Origin: Myxococcus qinghaiensis
GTDB lineage: Bacteria > Myxococcota > Myxococcia > Myxococcales > Myxococcaceae
Length of the DNA stretch: 64,000 nucleotides
Assembly: GCF_024198215.1 (NCBI RefSeq)
Contig: NZ_JAKCFA010000004.1
Location: forward strand, 62,001-126,000
Direction of reading: 5' to 3'
The translations under genes and the position numbers were made by a program. Positions 1 to 10,135 of the stretch are shown here, in pieces. Below the pieces are notes generated by a model. That model saw only the letters and a list, made by a program, of their open reading frames with translations, did not search any database and was not told where the DNA came from. Within the stretch, counting starts at the first letter, position 1; every line of letters starts with the position of its first letter.

Positions 1-825
1 CACCTCACGCGCCTGCCGCGCGATGATGCCCACGTCCGTGTAGTACCCCGGCACGAACACGGCCTCCGGCTTCACCTGCTTGAGCGCCGTGAGCTGCGCG
101 CGGAAGTCCGTGTCGCCCTTCGAGTAGCTCTCCGTGCCCACAATCTTCCCGCCGAACTCCTGGAACTTCGCGGTGAAGACGTCCGCCAGGCCCATGGAGA
201 ACGCGCTCTTGTTGTCCGTCAGCACCGCGACCTTCGACAGCTTCAGGTTCTCCTTGGCGAACTTCGCCATCACCAGGCCCTGGAACTCGTCGATGAAGCA
301 GACGCGGAAGATGTAGTCGCCCTTCTTCGTCACCTCGGCGCTGGTGGAGGTGGGCGTAATCATGGGCACCTTGCCCGCCTGCGCCTTCTCCGCCATCGCC
401 ATGGACACGGACGAGGCCGCCTCGCCGAGAATCGCCACCACCCGGTCTTGGGTGATGAGCCGCGTCGCCGCCTGCGCCCCTTCCTCCGGGCGCCCCTGGC
501 TGTCGTATACGCGCACCGCCAGCTGGCGGCCCCGCACTCCGCCCGCGGCGTTCGCCTCGTTGAGCGCCAGCTCGATTCCGTTGCGCGCGGAGACGCCGAA
601 CGTCGCCTCGCTGCCTGTCAGGCTGCCCACCTCGCCAATCAGGATGGTGCCCTTCTCGTCGGGCGCCACCGCCGGGCTGTCCGCGCCCGCGGGCACCTGA
701 GCGGCCGTGCCGGCCTTGGACGGGTCGGCGGCCTGCCCGGTGGGAGGAGCCTCGGTGGGGGCGGACTTCTTCTCGCAGCCCGCCAGGGCCAGGGCGAGCG
801 TGGCGAGCAGCAGCAGTGGACGCAT
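1..825 (-). CDS. ABC transporter substrate-binding lipoprotein (branched-chain amino acid type), C-terminus cut off
   Basis: N-terminal 275 residues of a periplasmic binding protein of the LivJ/Peripla_BP_6 type, which captures amino acids or similar small ligands for an ABC importer. The start codon at 825 follows GGAGGG at 835-840. Residues 1-17 form a lipoprotein signal ending in LALAGC, then a Pro/Ala-rich linker. The mature domain begins GTILIGEVGSLTGSEATFG, the classic opening of the family, followed by NGIELALNEANAAGGVRG, where the ligand cleft is built. The frame stays open to position 1, so the gene continues outside the window. It is divergent from the SUF operon and probably unrelated to it. 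The ligand cannot be read from the sequence; family confidence is high. Confidence 0.85.
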   Translation of the reverse strand, partial: MRPLLLLATLALALAGCEKKSAPTEAPPTGQAADPSKAGTAAQVPAGADSPAVAPDEKGTILIGEVGSLTGSEATFGVSARNGIELALNEANAAGGVRGRQLAVRVYDSQGRPEEGAQAATRLITQDRVVAILGEAASSVSMAMAEKAQAGKVPMITPTSTSAEVTKKGDYIFRVCFIDEFQGLVMAKFAKENLKLSKVAVLTDNKSAFSMGLADVFTAKFQEFGGKIVGTESYSKGDTDFRAQLTALKQVKPEAVFVPGYYTDVGIIARQAREV

Positions 826-894
826 CAGCGGATTCCCTCCGGATAGCAAGAATCCCACCCTAGCCCTCTCCCTCTTGCCCTCCAACCAGGGGCC

Positions 895-948
895 TTGAAC
901 GGTCGCCCTCGAAATGCAATGTGGACTAAATCGGTCCAGATTACATAT
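895..948 (+). promoter_or_regulatory. suf operon promoter region with palindromic operator
   Basis: The perfect interrupted palindrome GGACTAAATCGGTCC sits at 923-937, about 70 bp before the Rrf2-type regulator. GGAC/GTCC arms around an AT-rich centre resemble IscR/Rrf2-type operators. A TTGAAC hexamer at 895-900 could be a -35 element with a weak -10 near 917-922, and TTACATAT at 941-948 is another AT-rich candidate. Autoregulation of the operon by the first gene product is inferred. Confidence 0.5.
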
Positions 949-1008
949 GACGCGCCCGGAGGCCCTGAGGCCCCGTGGGCATGGACCCAGAGAGGAGAAG
1001 CGTCCCGC

Positions 1009-1521
1009 ATGCTCCGGATGAGCAAGATGACCGACTACGGCATCGTGCTGATGACCGAGCTGGCTCGCGCGGAGGGTGGCACCCGCACCACTCGCGAGCT
1101 GGCGGCACGCACCCGTGTGCCACTGCCCTCGGCCAGCAAGGTGCTCAAGGGCCTGCTGCAGGCGGGGCTCGTGGTGTCCCACCGGGGCGCCAACGGTGGC
1201 TATGGCCTGTCGCGCCCCGCCGCGTCGCTCTCCCTGTCCGAGCTGGTGGCCTCGCTGGAGGGGCCCGTCGCGCTCACGGAGTGTGGCGTGCACACCTCCG
1301 GAGGCGCGCCCTGTGAGCTGGAGTCCGTGTGCCAGATACGCGGGCACTGGCGGCTCATCAATCACGCCATCCAGGAAGCGTTGGGGCGCCTGACGCTGGC
1401 GGACCTCATCGCCCCGGCGCCGCGCATGCCCGAGCGACTGGTGGGCCTGGGTACCCCCAGGGCCGCCCCGGCCGCCGCCAACATCTCGACACCTTCCGCC
1501 ACGACAGGAGTCCGCTCATGA
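1009..1521 (+). CDS. Rrf2-family SUF system Fe-S regulator
   Basis: Winged-helix transcription factor of the Rrf2/IscR family, subgroup found at the head of suf operons (TIGR02944-like). The ATG at 1009 is chosen because AGAGGAG lies at 991-997 and because family members begin MLRxSKMTDYG; a longer frame reaches back to 895 but has no ribosome site. The DNA-binding part reads [20 protein letters not shown]. Three cysteines ([18 protein letters not shown]) in the second half are spaced as expected for a [2Fe-2S] cluster. The stop overlaps the sufB start (ATGA). Likely senses cluster status and controls this operon through the palindrome at 923-937. The C-terminal ~35 residues are Pro/Ala-rich and longer than usual. 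Confidence 0.9.
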   Translation: MLRMSKMTDYGIVLMTELARAEGGTRTTRELAARTRVPLPSASKVLKGLLQAGLVVSHRGANGGYGLSRPAASLSLSELVASLEGPVALTECGVHTSGGAPCELESVCQIRGHWRLINHAIQEALGRLTLADLIAPAPRMPERLVGLGTPRAAPAAANISTPSATTGVRS

Positions 1522-2954
1522 CCACCGACACCCTCCAGGAACTGACGCGCCGCCCGTACGCGGCCGGCTTCGTCTCCGCGGTGGAGGCGGACACCTTCCC
1601 GCCGGGGCTGAACGAGGACGTCATCCGCGCGCTGTCGGAGAAGAAGGGCGAGCCTCCCTTCCTGCTCGAGTGGCGCCTGAAGTCCTACCGCCACTGGCTC
1701 ACGCTGCGCGAGCCCACGTGGCAGGCCGTCACGTACAAGCCCATCGACTACCAGGCCATCAGCTACTACTCGGCGCCCCGCTTCAAGCCGAAGAAGGACA
1801 GCCTGGACGAGGTGGACCCGGAGATTCTCCGCACCTACGAGAAGCTGGGCATCCCCCTGGTGGAGCAGCAGCGGCTGCAGAACGTCGCAGTGGACGCCGT
1901 GTTCGACTCGGTGTCCGTGGCCACGACGTTCAAGGACAAGCTGGCCAAGGCGGGCGTCATCTTCTGCTCGTTCTCGGAGGCCGTGCGCGAGCACCCGGAG
2001 CTCTTGCGAAAGTACCTGGGCTCGGTGGTGCCGCACTCGGACAACTTCTTCGCGGCGCTCAACTCGGCCGTGTTCAGTGACGGCTCGTTCGTCTACATCC
2101 CCAAGGGCGTGAGATGCCCCATGGAGCTGTCCACGTACTTCCGCATCAACGCCGCGGAGACGGGCCAGTTCGAGCGCACGCTCATCGTCGCCGACGAGGG
2201 CTCGTACGTGAGCTACCTGGAGGGCTGCACCGCGCCCCAGCGCGACACCAACCAGCTGCACGCGGCCGTGGTGGAGTTGGTGGCGCTCAAGGGGGCCACC
2301 ATCAAGTACTCCACGGTGCAGAACTGGTATCCGGGTGACGCGGAGGGCAAGGGCGGCATCTACAACTTCGTCACCAAGCGCGGCATCGCCCACGAGCGCG
2401 CGAAGATTTCGTGGACGCAGGTGGAGACGGGCTCGGCGATTACGTGGAAGTACCCGAGCGTCATCCTCAAGGGGGATGACTCGGTGGGCGAGTTCTACTC
2501 GGTGGCGCTCACCAACAACCTCCAGCAGGCGGACACGGGCACGAAGATGGTGCACCTGGGGAAGAACACCCGCAGCACCATCGTGTCCAAGGGCATCTCC
2601 GCGGGGCGGGGGCAGAACACGTACCGCGGGCTGGTGAAGGTGCTGAAGAGCGCGGAGAACGCGCGCAACTACACGCAATGCGACTCGTTGCTCCTCGGGG
2701 ACAAGTGCGGCGCCCACACGGTGCCGTACATCGAGGTGAAGAACGCGTCGGCGCAGGTGGAGCATGAGGCGTCCACGTCGAAGATAGGCGAGGACCAGCT
2801 CTTCTACTGTCGGCAGCGCGGCATCTCCCAAGAGGACGCGGTGTCGATGATTGTGAATGGCTTCTGCCGGCAGGTGTTCAAGGAACTCCCCATGGAGTTC
2901 GCGGTGGAAGCCCAGAAGCTGCTCGGAGTGAGTCTGGAAGGGAGCGTGGGGTAG
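1518..2954 (+). CDS. sufB: Fe-S cluster assembly scaffold protein SufB
   Basis: 478-residue SufB, core of the SufBCD scaffold on which Fe-S clusters are built in the cytoplasm. ATG at 1518 follows ACAGGAG (1504-1510) and overlaps the stop of the regulator by 4 bp. Typical family sequences are visible: [39 protein letters not shown]-like segment, [20 protein letters not shown], and the C-terminal [19 protein letters not shown] block with the conserved Cys. Length is normal for the family. It is followed 2 bp later by sufC, so the proteins are made together in the stoichiometry the complex needs. Confidence 0.97.
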   Translation: MTTDTLQELTRRPYAAGFVSAVEADTFPPGLNEDVIRALSEKKGEPPFLLEWRLKSYRHWLTLREPTWQAVTYKPIDYQAISYYSAPRFKPKKDSLDEVDPEILRTYEKLGIPLVEQQRLQNVAVDAVFDSVSVATTFKDKLAKAGVIFCSFSEAVREHPELLRKYLGSVVPHSDNFFAALNSAVFSDGSFVYIPKGVRCPMELSTYFRINAAETGQFERTLIVADEGSYVSYLEGCTAPQRDTNQLHAAVVELVALKGATIKYSTVQNWYPGDAEGKGGIYNFVTKRGIAHERAKISWTQVETGSAITWKYPSVILKGDDSVGEFYSVALTNNLQQADTGTKMVHLGKNTRSTIVSKGISAGRGQNTYRGLVKVLKSAENARNYTQCDSLLLGDKCGAHTVPYIEVKNASAQVEHEASTSKIGEDQLFYCRQRGISQEDAVSMIVNGFCRQVFKELPMEFAVEAQKLLGVSLEGSVG

Positions 2955-2956
2955 GT

Positions 2957-3748
2957 ATGGCTTTGCTGTCCGTTCGGAATCTGCACGCCCGTGTGGGCGA
3001 CAAGGACATCCTCAAGGGCATCGACCTGGAGGTGGGCGCCGGAGAGGTGCACGCCATCATGGGGCCCAATGGCTCTGGAAAGAGCACCCTGGCGAGCGTG
3101 CTCGCGGGGCGGGATGCGTACGAAGTGACGCAGGGCGAGGTCCTCCTCGACGGCAAGCCGCTGTTGGAGCTGGCCCCCGAGGCGCGCGCCGCCGAAGGTG
3201 TGTTCCTCGCCTTCCAGTACCCGGTGGAGATTCCGGGCGTGGGCAACCTGCACTTCCTGCGCACCGCGCTCAACGCGCAGCGCCGGGTGAAGGGGCTGGA
3301 GGAGCTGGATGCGATGGACTTCCTCCAGATGGCCAAGGAGAAGTCGAAGCTGGTGCAGCTCGACGCGGCCTTCATGAACCGCTCGGTGAACGAGGGCTTC
3401 TCCGGCGGCGAGAAGAAGCGCAACGAAATCTTCCAGATGGCGGTGCTGGAGCCGCGCCTGGCCATCCTCGACGAGACGGACTCGGGCCTGGACATCGACG
3501 CCTTGCGCACGGTGGCGGGCGGAGTGAACGGGCTGCGCTCACCCCAGCGCTCCATGGTGGTGATTACGCACTACCAGCGGCTGTTGGACTACATCGTCCC
3601 GGACAAGGTCCACGTCATGGCGGGCGGGCGCATCATCCGCTCCGGTGGACGCGAGCTGGCGCTGGAGCTGGAGGAGAAGGGCTACGGCTGGCTGGGGCTC
3701 CAGGACGGCAAGGCGGCCGCCACGAAGGGCGGGGAGGCACGGCGATGA
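2957..3748 (+). CDS. sufC: Fe-S cluster assembly ATPase SufC
   Basis: 263-residue ABC-type ATPase that powers the SufBCD scaffold. Walker A is GPNGSGKS (about residues 36-43), the Q-loop lies in FLAFQYPVEIPG, the signature is FSGGEKKRNE, and Walker B runs into LAILDETDSGLDIDAL, the SufC-specific form. The H-loop is VVITHYQRLL. Start ATG at 2957 is 2 bp after the sufB stop; the stop overlaps the sufD start. The protein has no membrane domain, consistent with its assembly role rather than transport. Confidence 0.97.
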   Translation: MALLSVRNLHARVGDKDILKGIDLEVGAGEVHAIMGPNGSGKSTLASVLAGRDAYEVTQGEVLLDGKPLLELAPEARAAEGVFLAFQYPVEIPGVGNLHFLRTALNAQRRVKGLEELDAMDFLQMAKEKSKLVQLDAAFMNRSVNEGFSGGEKKRNEIFQMAVLEPRLAILDETDSGLDIDALRTVAGGVNGLRSPQRSMVVITHYQRLLDYIVPDKVHVMAGGRIIRSGGRELALELEEKGYGWLGLQDGKAAATKGGEARR

Positions 3749-5069
3749 CGCCGGGCGTGACTCGCTATGTGGACGTGGCCTCGCGCTTCCAGGCGCGGGA
3801 CGCGACGACGCCCGCGTGGCTCCAGCGCGTGCGCCAGGAGGGGCTCGAGCACTTCGCGCGGCTGGGCCTGCCCACGACGCGGGACGAGGCGTGGAAGTAC
3901 ACCAACCTCTCGCCCATCGCGGACGGGGCCTTCGTGCCTTCCGCGACGGCGGGGAGCACGGCGGAGCTGTCGGCGGTGGTGGCGCGGCTCGCGCTGCCCG
4001 GTCCCCGGCTGGTGTTCGTGGACGGGCGGCTGTCGCCGGAGCTGTCATCGGTGGCGGGCCTGCCGCGGGGCCTGACGCTGAAGCCGCTGCGCGACGCGCT
4101 GGTGGAGGACGGGGCGCTGCTGGAGGCGGAGCTGGGGCAGCGGGCGCTCGCGGCGGAGCAGGCCTTCACGGCGCTCAACGCGGCGCTGCTGGAGGACGGG
4201 GCCGTGCTGCGCCTGGCGCCGGGGGCGCTGAGCGAGGTGCCCGTGCAGCTCCTCTTCCTGACCCGGGGCGACGCGCCGGTGCTGGCCAGTCCGCGCATCC
4301 TCGTGGTGGCGGGAGAGGGCAGCGAGGCGACGCTGGTGGAGACGTACGCCAGCGCGACGGGCGTCAGTGGCCAGGGCTTCACCAACGCGGTGACGGAGGT
4401 GACGCTGGGCGACAACGCCAGCTTGAAGCACTACCGGCTCCAGTCGGAGGGTGACGCCGCGGTGCACGTGGGCGGGCTGCACGTGCTGCAGGGCCGGGAC
4501 AGCCGCTTCGTGTCCCACAACTTCGCCTTCGGCGGCGTGCTGGCTCGCAACGAGGTGAGTGTCACCTTCGCGGGCGAGGGCGGCGATGCCACCCTCAATG
4601 GCCTGTACGTGGGGCGGGGGACGCAGCACCTGGACCAGCGGACGGCGCTGGACCACGCGGTGCCCCGCTGCACCAGCCGCGAGCTGTACAAGGGCGTGCT
4701 GGATGACCGGGCGCGCGGCACCTTCCACGGACTGGTGAAGGTGCGGCAGGACGCGCAGCGCACGGACTCGCGGCAGCAGAACCGCAACCTCCTCCTGTCG
4801 GAGCACGCGCAGGCGGATACCCGGCCGCAGCTCGAAATCCTGGCGGACGACGTGAAGTGCGCGCACGGCGCGGTGGTGGGGCGGCTGGATGCGCAGGCGC
4901 TGTTCTACCTGCGCTCGCGAGGCATTCCCCGCGCCGAGGCCGAGCGGTTGCTCACGTATGCCTTTGCCCGGGAGCTGGTGGATGCGGTGCCGGAAGGGCC
5001 GGTGCGCGCGAGCGTGGAGGGGCTGCTCGCCCCGAAGCTTCCGGGTGCTCCCCGGACGGAGGTGACGGC

Positions 5070-5073
<4 letters not shown>
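3745..5073 (+). CDS. sufD: Fe-S cluster assembly protein SufD
   Basis: 442-residue SufD, paralogue of SufB and third subunit of the scaffold. The N-terminal region has the helical segment with TRDEAWKYTNLSPI typical of SufD; the C-terminal beta-helix carries RTALDHAVPRCTSRELYKGV, FHGLVKVRQDAQRTDSRQQN, and CAHGAVVGRLDAQALFYLRS, where the conserved Cys and His at the SufB-SufD interface lie. ATG at 3745 overlaps the sufC stop by 4 bp, and the stop overlaps the sufS start by 4 bp, indicating translational coupling along the operon. Confidence 0.96.
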
Positions 5074-6289
<1,216 letters not shown>

Positions 6290-6293
<4 letters not shown>

Positions 6294-6751
6294 GCTCGGA
6301 CTCGGACGACTTGAAGGACCTCTACCAGGAGGTGGTGCTGGAGCACTCCAAGCGGCCGCGCAACTACCGCGTGGTGGAGGGCGCCAACCACGAGGCGGCG
6401 GGGCACAACCCGCTGTGCGGAGACCAGCTCTCCGTGACGATGAAGGTGGACGGAGACGTCATCCGCGACATCGGCTTCCAGGGGCAGGGCTGCGCGATTT
6501 CTCGCGCGTCGGCTTCGCTCATGACGGGCGTGGTGAAGGACAAGACGCGCGCGGAGGCGGAGGCCCTCTTCGAGAAGGTGCACAAGCTGGTGACGGAGGG
6601 GCCCGAGTCGATGGACGTGGACTCACTGGGCAAGCTCGCGGTGCTGTCCGGCGTCAGCGAGTTCCCCGCCCGGGTGAAGTGCGCCAGCCTCGCGTGGCAC
6701 ACGATGCGCGCGGCGCTGGAAGGGCGAGATGAAGCGGTTTCCACGGAGTAG
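6290..6751 (+). CDS. sufU: Fe-S assembly sulfur-transfer protein SufU
   Basis: 153-residue NifU-N-like zinc protein that accepts sulfur from SufS. The three metal-binding cysteines are visible in NPLCGDQ, GQGCAISRAS and RVKCASLAW, with Asp in GDQL as fourth ligand. The insert before the third Cys distinguishes SufU from IscU. Start overlaps the sufS stop by 4 bp, supporting a dedicated SufS-SufU pair as known from Gram-positive and other SUF systems. Followed 18 bp later by sufT. Confidence 0.95.
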
Positions 6752-6769
6752 GGAAGGAGGGAGCGGACG

Positions 6770-7312
6770 ATGCGAGGCGTGACGGCGATGCTGGAGCGGG
6801 AGGTTCCCGCGACCATCATTCCCAGTGGTGACAGGGTGGTGCTGCCAGAGGGCGCGGAGCTGCGGGTGATGCAGACCCTGGGCGGCAACATCACGGTGCA
6901 GGACCCCTACGGGCAGCTCTTCCGCATCGACGAGAAGGACGGCGCGGCGCTGGGCGCGGAGTATGCGCCGCAAGAGAAGGCCGCCGGGGACGCGAGCACC
7001 TTCCACGAGGAACAGGTCTGGGAGCAGCTGCGCACGGTGTATGACCCGGAGATTCCGGTGAACATCGTGGAGCTGGGCCTGGTGTACGCGTGCAAGACGG
7101 AGCCGCTGCCGGAAGGTGGCCAGCGCGTGGACATCCAGATGACGCTGACGGCGCCTGGCTGCGGCATGGGCCCGGTGTTGGTGGACGACGTGCGCACCAA
7201 GGTCGGCTCGGTGCCCGGCGTGAAGGAAGCCAACGTCGAGCTGGTGTGGGACCCGCCCTGGGACCAGGGCCGGATGACGGACGTCGCTCGGCTTCAGCTC
7301 GGCTGGATGTGA
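6770..7312 (+). CDS. sufT: Fe-S assembly auxiliary protein SufT
   Basis: 180-residue SufT. Residues 1-60 have the N-terminal extension typical of SufT (ATIIPSGDRVVLPEGAEL), and residues ~80-180 form a MIP18/DUF59 domain with DPEIPVNIVELGLVY and LTAPGCGMGPVLVDDV, where the conserved Cys lies. SufT assists cluster maturation in other bacteria. ATG at 6770 follows GGAGGGAGCGG; ATG at 6788 is an in-frame alternative with poorer spacing. It is the last gene of the operon and is followed by a strong hairpin. Confidence 0.92.
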   Translation: MRGVTAMLEREVPATIIPSGDRVVLPEGAELRVMQTLGGNITVQDPYGQLFRIDEKDGAALGAEYAPQEKAAGDASTFHEEQVWEQLRTVYDPEIPVNIVELGLVYACKTEPLPEGGQRVDIQMTLTAPGCGMGPVLVDDVRTKVGSVPGVKEANVELVWDPPWDQGRMTDVARLQLGWM

Positions 7313-7334
7313 CGCACGCGGGGCCCTGGGCCTC

Positions 7335-7365
7335 GGACGCTTCGCGGTGGTTCCGCGAGGCGTCC
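7335..7365 (+). terminator. Hairpin terminator after the suf operon
   Basis: GGACGCTTCGCGG and CCGCGAGGCGTCC form a 13-bp stem (one G-T pair) with the 5-nt loop TGGTT. It lies 23 bp after the sufT stop, between convergent genes. There is no clear T-run, so it may be a Rho-assisted or bidirectional structure. Confidence 0.6.
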
Positions 7366-7480
7366 GTCCGTGGGGTTCCCATGCGAGTGAGCACAGACGC
7401 CGCGCCCGCTTGAGGTCGCCGAGCCGCATGCCCGGGCACGCGGCCGTCACGAGCTCCTCGCCCGCTGTGCCCGAGGCCGC

Positions 7481-8179
7481 TCAGCGCGCCGCGAGCCTGC
7501 GGACGCCGAAGCTCAGGGCCGCGGTGGCCAGGCTCCCCGCGAGCAGCCGGGGCCAGCGACGCACGGCTTCCGTCGGCGGATGGTAGCGCGCGGGCGCGGG
7601 ATGCTCCTCGGCATGGCGGATGCGCTCGCGCACCTCCGGCATCTTCTCCTCGAACAGCTCCACCATGGCGCGCTCGAAGACGGGCAGGTCCTGCGGCCCC
7701 CGGCTGGAGACCCAGTTGTCGTCGCGCACCATCGACTCGTCGCGCCACTGCGCGCCAGAGTTCTTCACGTCGTCGCGGATGCCCGGCCACGAGGTGAGGG
7801 TGCGCCCCTCCGTGAGCCCCGCGGAGATGAGCAGCCACGGCGCGTGACAGATGATGGCGATGGGCAGGTTGAGCGAGTCCGCGTCGTGGATGAAGTCCTT
7901 GGCGAGCGCGCTCTGTCGCAGCGTGTCCGGGTTGATGAGGCCGCCGGGCAGGAGCACCGCGTCGAAGTCCGCCGCCTTCACGTCCTTCAGTACCGCGTCC
8001 ACGCGGACCTTCTTGCCGGGGAGCATGTGGTTCATGCCGCGGATGTGGCCGGGCAACAGCGACACAATCGTCACCTCCGCGCCCTGGCGCTCCAGCTTCT
8101 TGACGGGCCGCGTCAGCTCCACCTGCTCGAAGCCGCTCGTCGCCAACACCGCCACCCGCAACCCCTTCAGCTTCTTCAT
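7481..8179 (-). CDS. DJ-1/PfpI family type 1 glutamine amidotransferase-like protein
   Basis: 232-residue protein. Residues ~8-185 form a DJ-1/PfpI domain: AVLATSGFEQVEL at the N-terminus with the conserved Glu, and the nucleophile elbow AIICHAPWLL with Cys followed by His. The family contains proteases, chaperones and deglycase-type stress proteins; activity here is not fixed. ATG at 8179 follows AGGAG and begins MKKLKGLRVAVLAT; the frame is open further upstream without a ribosome site. A C-terminal extension (residues ~200-232) contains a single hydrophobic helix, LLAGSLATAALSFGV, suggesting membrane anchoring, unusual for PfpI proteins. Convergent with sufT. Confidence 0.85.
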   Translation of the reverse strand: MKKLKGLRVAVLATSGFEQVELTRPVKKLERQGAEVTIVSLLPGHIRGMNHMLPGKKVRVDAVLKDVKAADFDAVLLPGGLINPDTLRQSALAKDFIHDADSLNLPIAIICHAPWLLISAGLTEGRTLTSWPGIRDDVKNSGAQWRDESMVRDDNWVSSRGPQDLPVFERAMVELFEEKMPEVRERIRHAEEHPAPARYHPPTEAVRRWPRLLAGSLATAALSFGVRRLAAR

Positions 8180-8212
8180 CGCGCGCTCCTGTCCCTGAAC
8201 GCTCCCGACTCT

Positions 8213-8238
8213 GTGCACGGTGGTGCGTCCGTGCACGG
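8213..8238. promoter_or_regulatory. Direct repeat GTGCACGG in divergent promoter region
   Basis: GTGCACGG occurs at 8213-8220 and 8231-8238, 18 bp apart; the second copy is part of the perfect palindrome CCGTGCACGG (8229-8238). It lies 34-60 bp upstream of the PfpI-like gene and about 180 bp before the divergent asparaginase-like gene. Candidate operator only. Confidence 0.3.
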
Positions 8239-8418
8239 GGGATGAGGCGATCAGCCAGGCCCTCTGCTCATGTCCCGCCAGTGGCCTGGAGAGCAGGCGA
8301 GCTGCCGTCGTTGTGCCTCCCTGGTCGCCGTGCTACCGACCCGACACCCTGGCCGGGACTCGGGGTGTTGATGCCACACACGCTTCGTCTCCCAGTCGCC
8401 GCCGCTGGAGGTCGCCGA

Positions 8419-9543
8419 ATGTTCGCTTCGCTCCCTTCTCTTCCCCGGAGCCTCGTCGCGGGGACCGCGCTGCTCCTCATCCCCATGGGCTGCACCAGCA
8501 CGGAGTCATCGCGCGTCGATGACGCCCGGCTCACGCAGGAGGGCTCCGCCGCGCGCAAGCCCCGCTGGGGAATGGTCATCCACGGAGGCGCGGGAGTCAT
8601 CTCGCGGGAGAACCTCTCCCCGGAGCGCGAGGCCCAGGTCCGCGCAGTGCTCCAGCAGGCACTCCAGGCCGGCCACGCGGTGCTGGCCCAGGGCGGCAGC
8701 AGCCTGGACGCGGTGACGGCGGCCATCCGCATCCTGGAGGACTCGCCCCACTTCAACGCGGGCAAGGGCGCGGTCTTCACCCATGACGGCGTCAACGAGC
8801 TGGATGCGGCCATCATGGACGGGACGACGCGCGCGGCGGGCGCGGTGGCGGGCCTGCGTCACGTGAAGAACCCCATCGAGCTGGCGCGCAAGGTGATGGA
8901 GAAGTCGCCGCATGTGATGATGATTGGCGAAGGCGCGGAGTCCTTCGCGAAGGCCCAGGGCGTGGAGCTGGTCGACGCGAAGTACTTCTTCACGGAGGAG
9001 CGGTGGCAGAGCCTCCAGCGCGCGCTGGAGAAGGAGCGCGCCGCGCCCGTGCCGGGACAGCCCTCGTCGTCGCTGAGCCCGGGGGGGGACCCGGTGACGG
9101 GCGACCACAAGTTCGGCACCGTGGGCGCGGTGGCGCTGGACCAGGCCGGCAACCTCGCGGCGGGGACGTCCACCGGAGGCATGACGAACAAGCGCTACGG
9201 CCGCGTGGGCGACGCGCCCATCATCGGCGCCGGCACCTACGCGGACCCGCGCTGCGCGGTCTCCGCCACCGGCCACGGTGAGTTCTTCATCCGCTACACG
9301 GTGGCGCGCGACATCTGCGCGCGCGTCGAGTACCAGGAGCTCCCGCTGCCCGAGGCCGCCAACGTCGTCGTCAATGACGTGCTGGTGAAGGCCGGAGGCG
9401 AGGGCGGGGTCATCGCCATGGACCGTGAAGGCAACGTGGCCATGCCTTTCAACTCAGCGGGCATGTACCGGGGTTACGTGGGTCAGGACGGCCTGCCGCA
9501 CGTGGCCATCTTCAAGGACCCGGAGTCCCCCGCGGCGAAGTAG
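8419..9543 (+). CDS. Isoaspartyl peptidase / type 2 L-asparaginase lipoprotein
   Basis: 374-residue N-terminal-nucleophile hydrolase. ATG at 8419 is fixed by GGAGGT at 8407-8412. A lipoprotein signal ends in LLIPMGC, so the enzyme is exported. The family opening WGMVIHGGAGVI is followed by NAGKGAVFTHDGVNELDAAI and the autocleavage/nucleophile site KFGTVGAVALD (Thr), then STGGMTNKRYGRVGDAPIIG, which shapes the substrate pocket. The proenzyme should cleave itself before Thr into alpha and beta subunits. It likely hydrolyses isoaspartyl dipeptides or asparagine. Most bacterial homologues are cytoplasmic or carry a Sec signal; a lipid anchor is less common. Confidence 0.92.
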   Translation: MFASLPSLPRSLVAGTALLLIPMGCTSTESSRVDDARLTQEGSAARKPRWGMVIHGGAGVISRENLSPEREAQVRAVLQQALQAGHAVLAQGGSSLDAVTAAIRILEDSPHFNAGKGAVFTHDGVNELDAAIMDGTTRAAGAVAGLRHVKNPIELARKVMEKSPHVMMIGEGAESFAKAQGVELVDAKYFFTEERWQSLQRALEKERAAPVPGQPSSSLSPGGDPVTGDHKFGTVGAVALDQAGNLAAGTSTGGMTNKRYGRVGDAPIIGAGTYADPRCAVSATGHGEFFIRYTVARDICARVEYQELPLPEAANVVVNDVLVKAGGEGGVIAMDREGNVAMPFNSAGMYRGYVGQDGLPHVAIFKDPESPAAK

Positions 9544-9594
9544 GCCCCATTGTCGGTCAGAGTGGGTGCGTGACGGAGGGGAATGTCTGGATTG

Positions 9595-9621
9595 CAATAG
9601 AATTGCTCCTGTAGGCTGTGT
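9595..9621 (+). promoter_or_regulatory. Promoter-like element shared by the two Cys-rich genes (copy 1)
   Basis: A 27-bp block beginning CAATAGAATTGCTCCTGTAG matches the block at 11522-11548 in about 21 positions. Both lie ~80 bp before the start codon of a paralogous Cys-rich gene (79 and 81 bp), with AAAGGAGC-type ribosome sites. The shared TGCTxCTxTAxGCTG core suggests a -10 region recognised by the same sigma factor or regulator. Confidence 0.5.
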
Positions 9622-9673
9622 CTGGGATGGCGCACTGCCGCGCGTTCCCCTTCCAGTCGAAAGGAGCATCCGC

Positions 9674-10051
9674 ATGCTGTCACCTCGCAAGTGCCTGCCG
9701 TGGACTGTCGTCGCCCTTCTGGCCCTCTTCGTCGGAGTCTTCTCCGCGCAGCCCGCCCGCGCTGAATCCACCGAGGAAGCCGTCTGCCTCGGCGATGAGC
9801 AGACGGCGGACCCCGGCGCTGCCCTCATCTGCAATCAGTCCTTCTGTGCCGATGAGGACCATTGCTGGGCCGCGTGTCCGTCCGCGCAGTCGGTGGCTTG
9901 CATTGGCGGTATCTGCCGTTACACGCAGCAGCCAGGGGGTGGCGGAGGCGGTCCCTCCTGCCCCATGAGCTTCTGCTCCGACGACTTCCATTGCTCGTGC
10001 AAGGAAGCCCAGGGCTACTGCGGCACCGACAACATCTGTCACTACGACTGA
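9674..10051 (+). CDS. Secreted cysteine-rich small protein (paralogue 1)
   Basis: 125 residues of unknown function. A Sec signal with cleavage after AQPARA is followed by ESTEEAVCLGDEQTADPG. The mature ~95 residues hold 12 cysteines in two halves separated by a GGGGGG linker: CNQSFCADEDHCWAACPS and CPMSFCSDDFHCSCKE. The pattern suggests small disulfide-rich knots exposed outside the cell. AAGGAGC precedes the ATG at 9674. The gene at 11603 has the same signal-peptide end, first-Cys motif (EEAVC / SEAVC), poly-Gly linker and C-terminal xNxCxY ending, so the two are duplicates. A strong terminator follows. No function is assigned. Confidence 0.8.
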   Translation: MLSPRKCLPWTVVALLALFVGVFSAQPARAESTEEAVCLGDEQTADPGAALICNQSFCADEDHCWAACPSAQSVACIGGICRYTQQPGGGGGGPSCPMSFCSDDFHCSCKEAQGYCGTDNICHYD

Positions 10052-10072
10052 AGCGTTGAGCGTCGGTTGTCC

Positions 10073-10098
10073 GGTCCGCGACGGAAAAGTCGCGGACC
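10073..10098 (+). terminator. Rho-independent terminator after Cys-rich gene 1
   Basis: GGTCCGCGAC and GTCGCGGACC form a perfect 10-bp stem around the loop GGAAAA, followed by CCTTTCAG. It lies 22 bp after the stop and just before the hydrolase lipoprotein, so the two genes are probably transcribed separately. Confidence 0.8.
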
Positions 10099-10135
10099 CC
10101 TTTCAGAAAATCCCCCGCACGGTGTCTTGGGGCAC

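Noticed and set aside
1362-2831. Long open frame on the minus strand across sufB
   Set aside because: Antisense shadow caused by high GC; sufB motifs, ribosome site and operon overlaps are on the plus strand.
9625-9672. Upstream extension of Cys-rich gene 1 into the promoter region
   Set aside because: The frame is open, but the shared promoter block and the AAGGAGC ribosome site fix the start at 9674.
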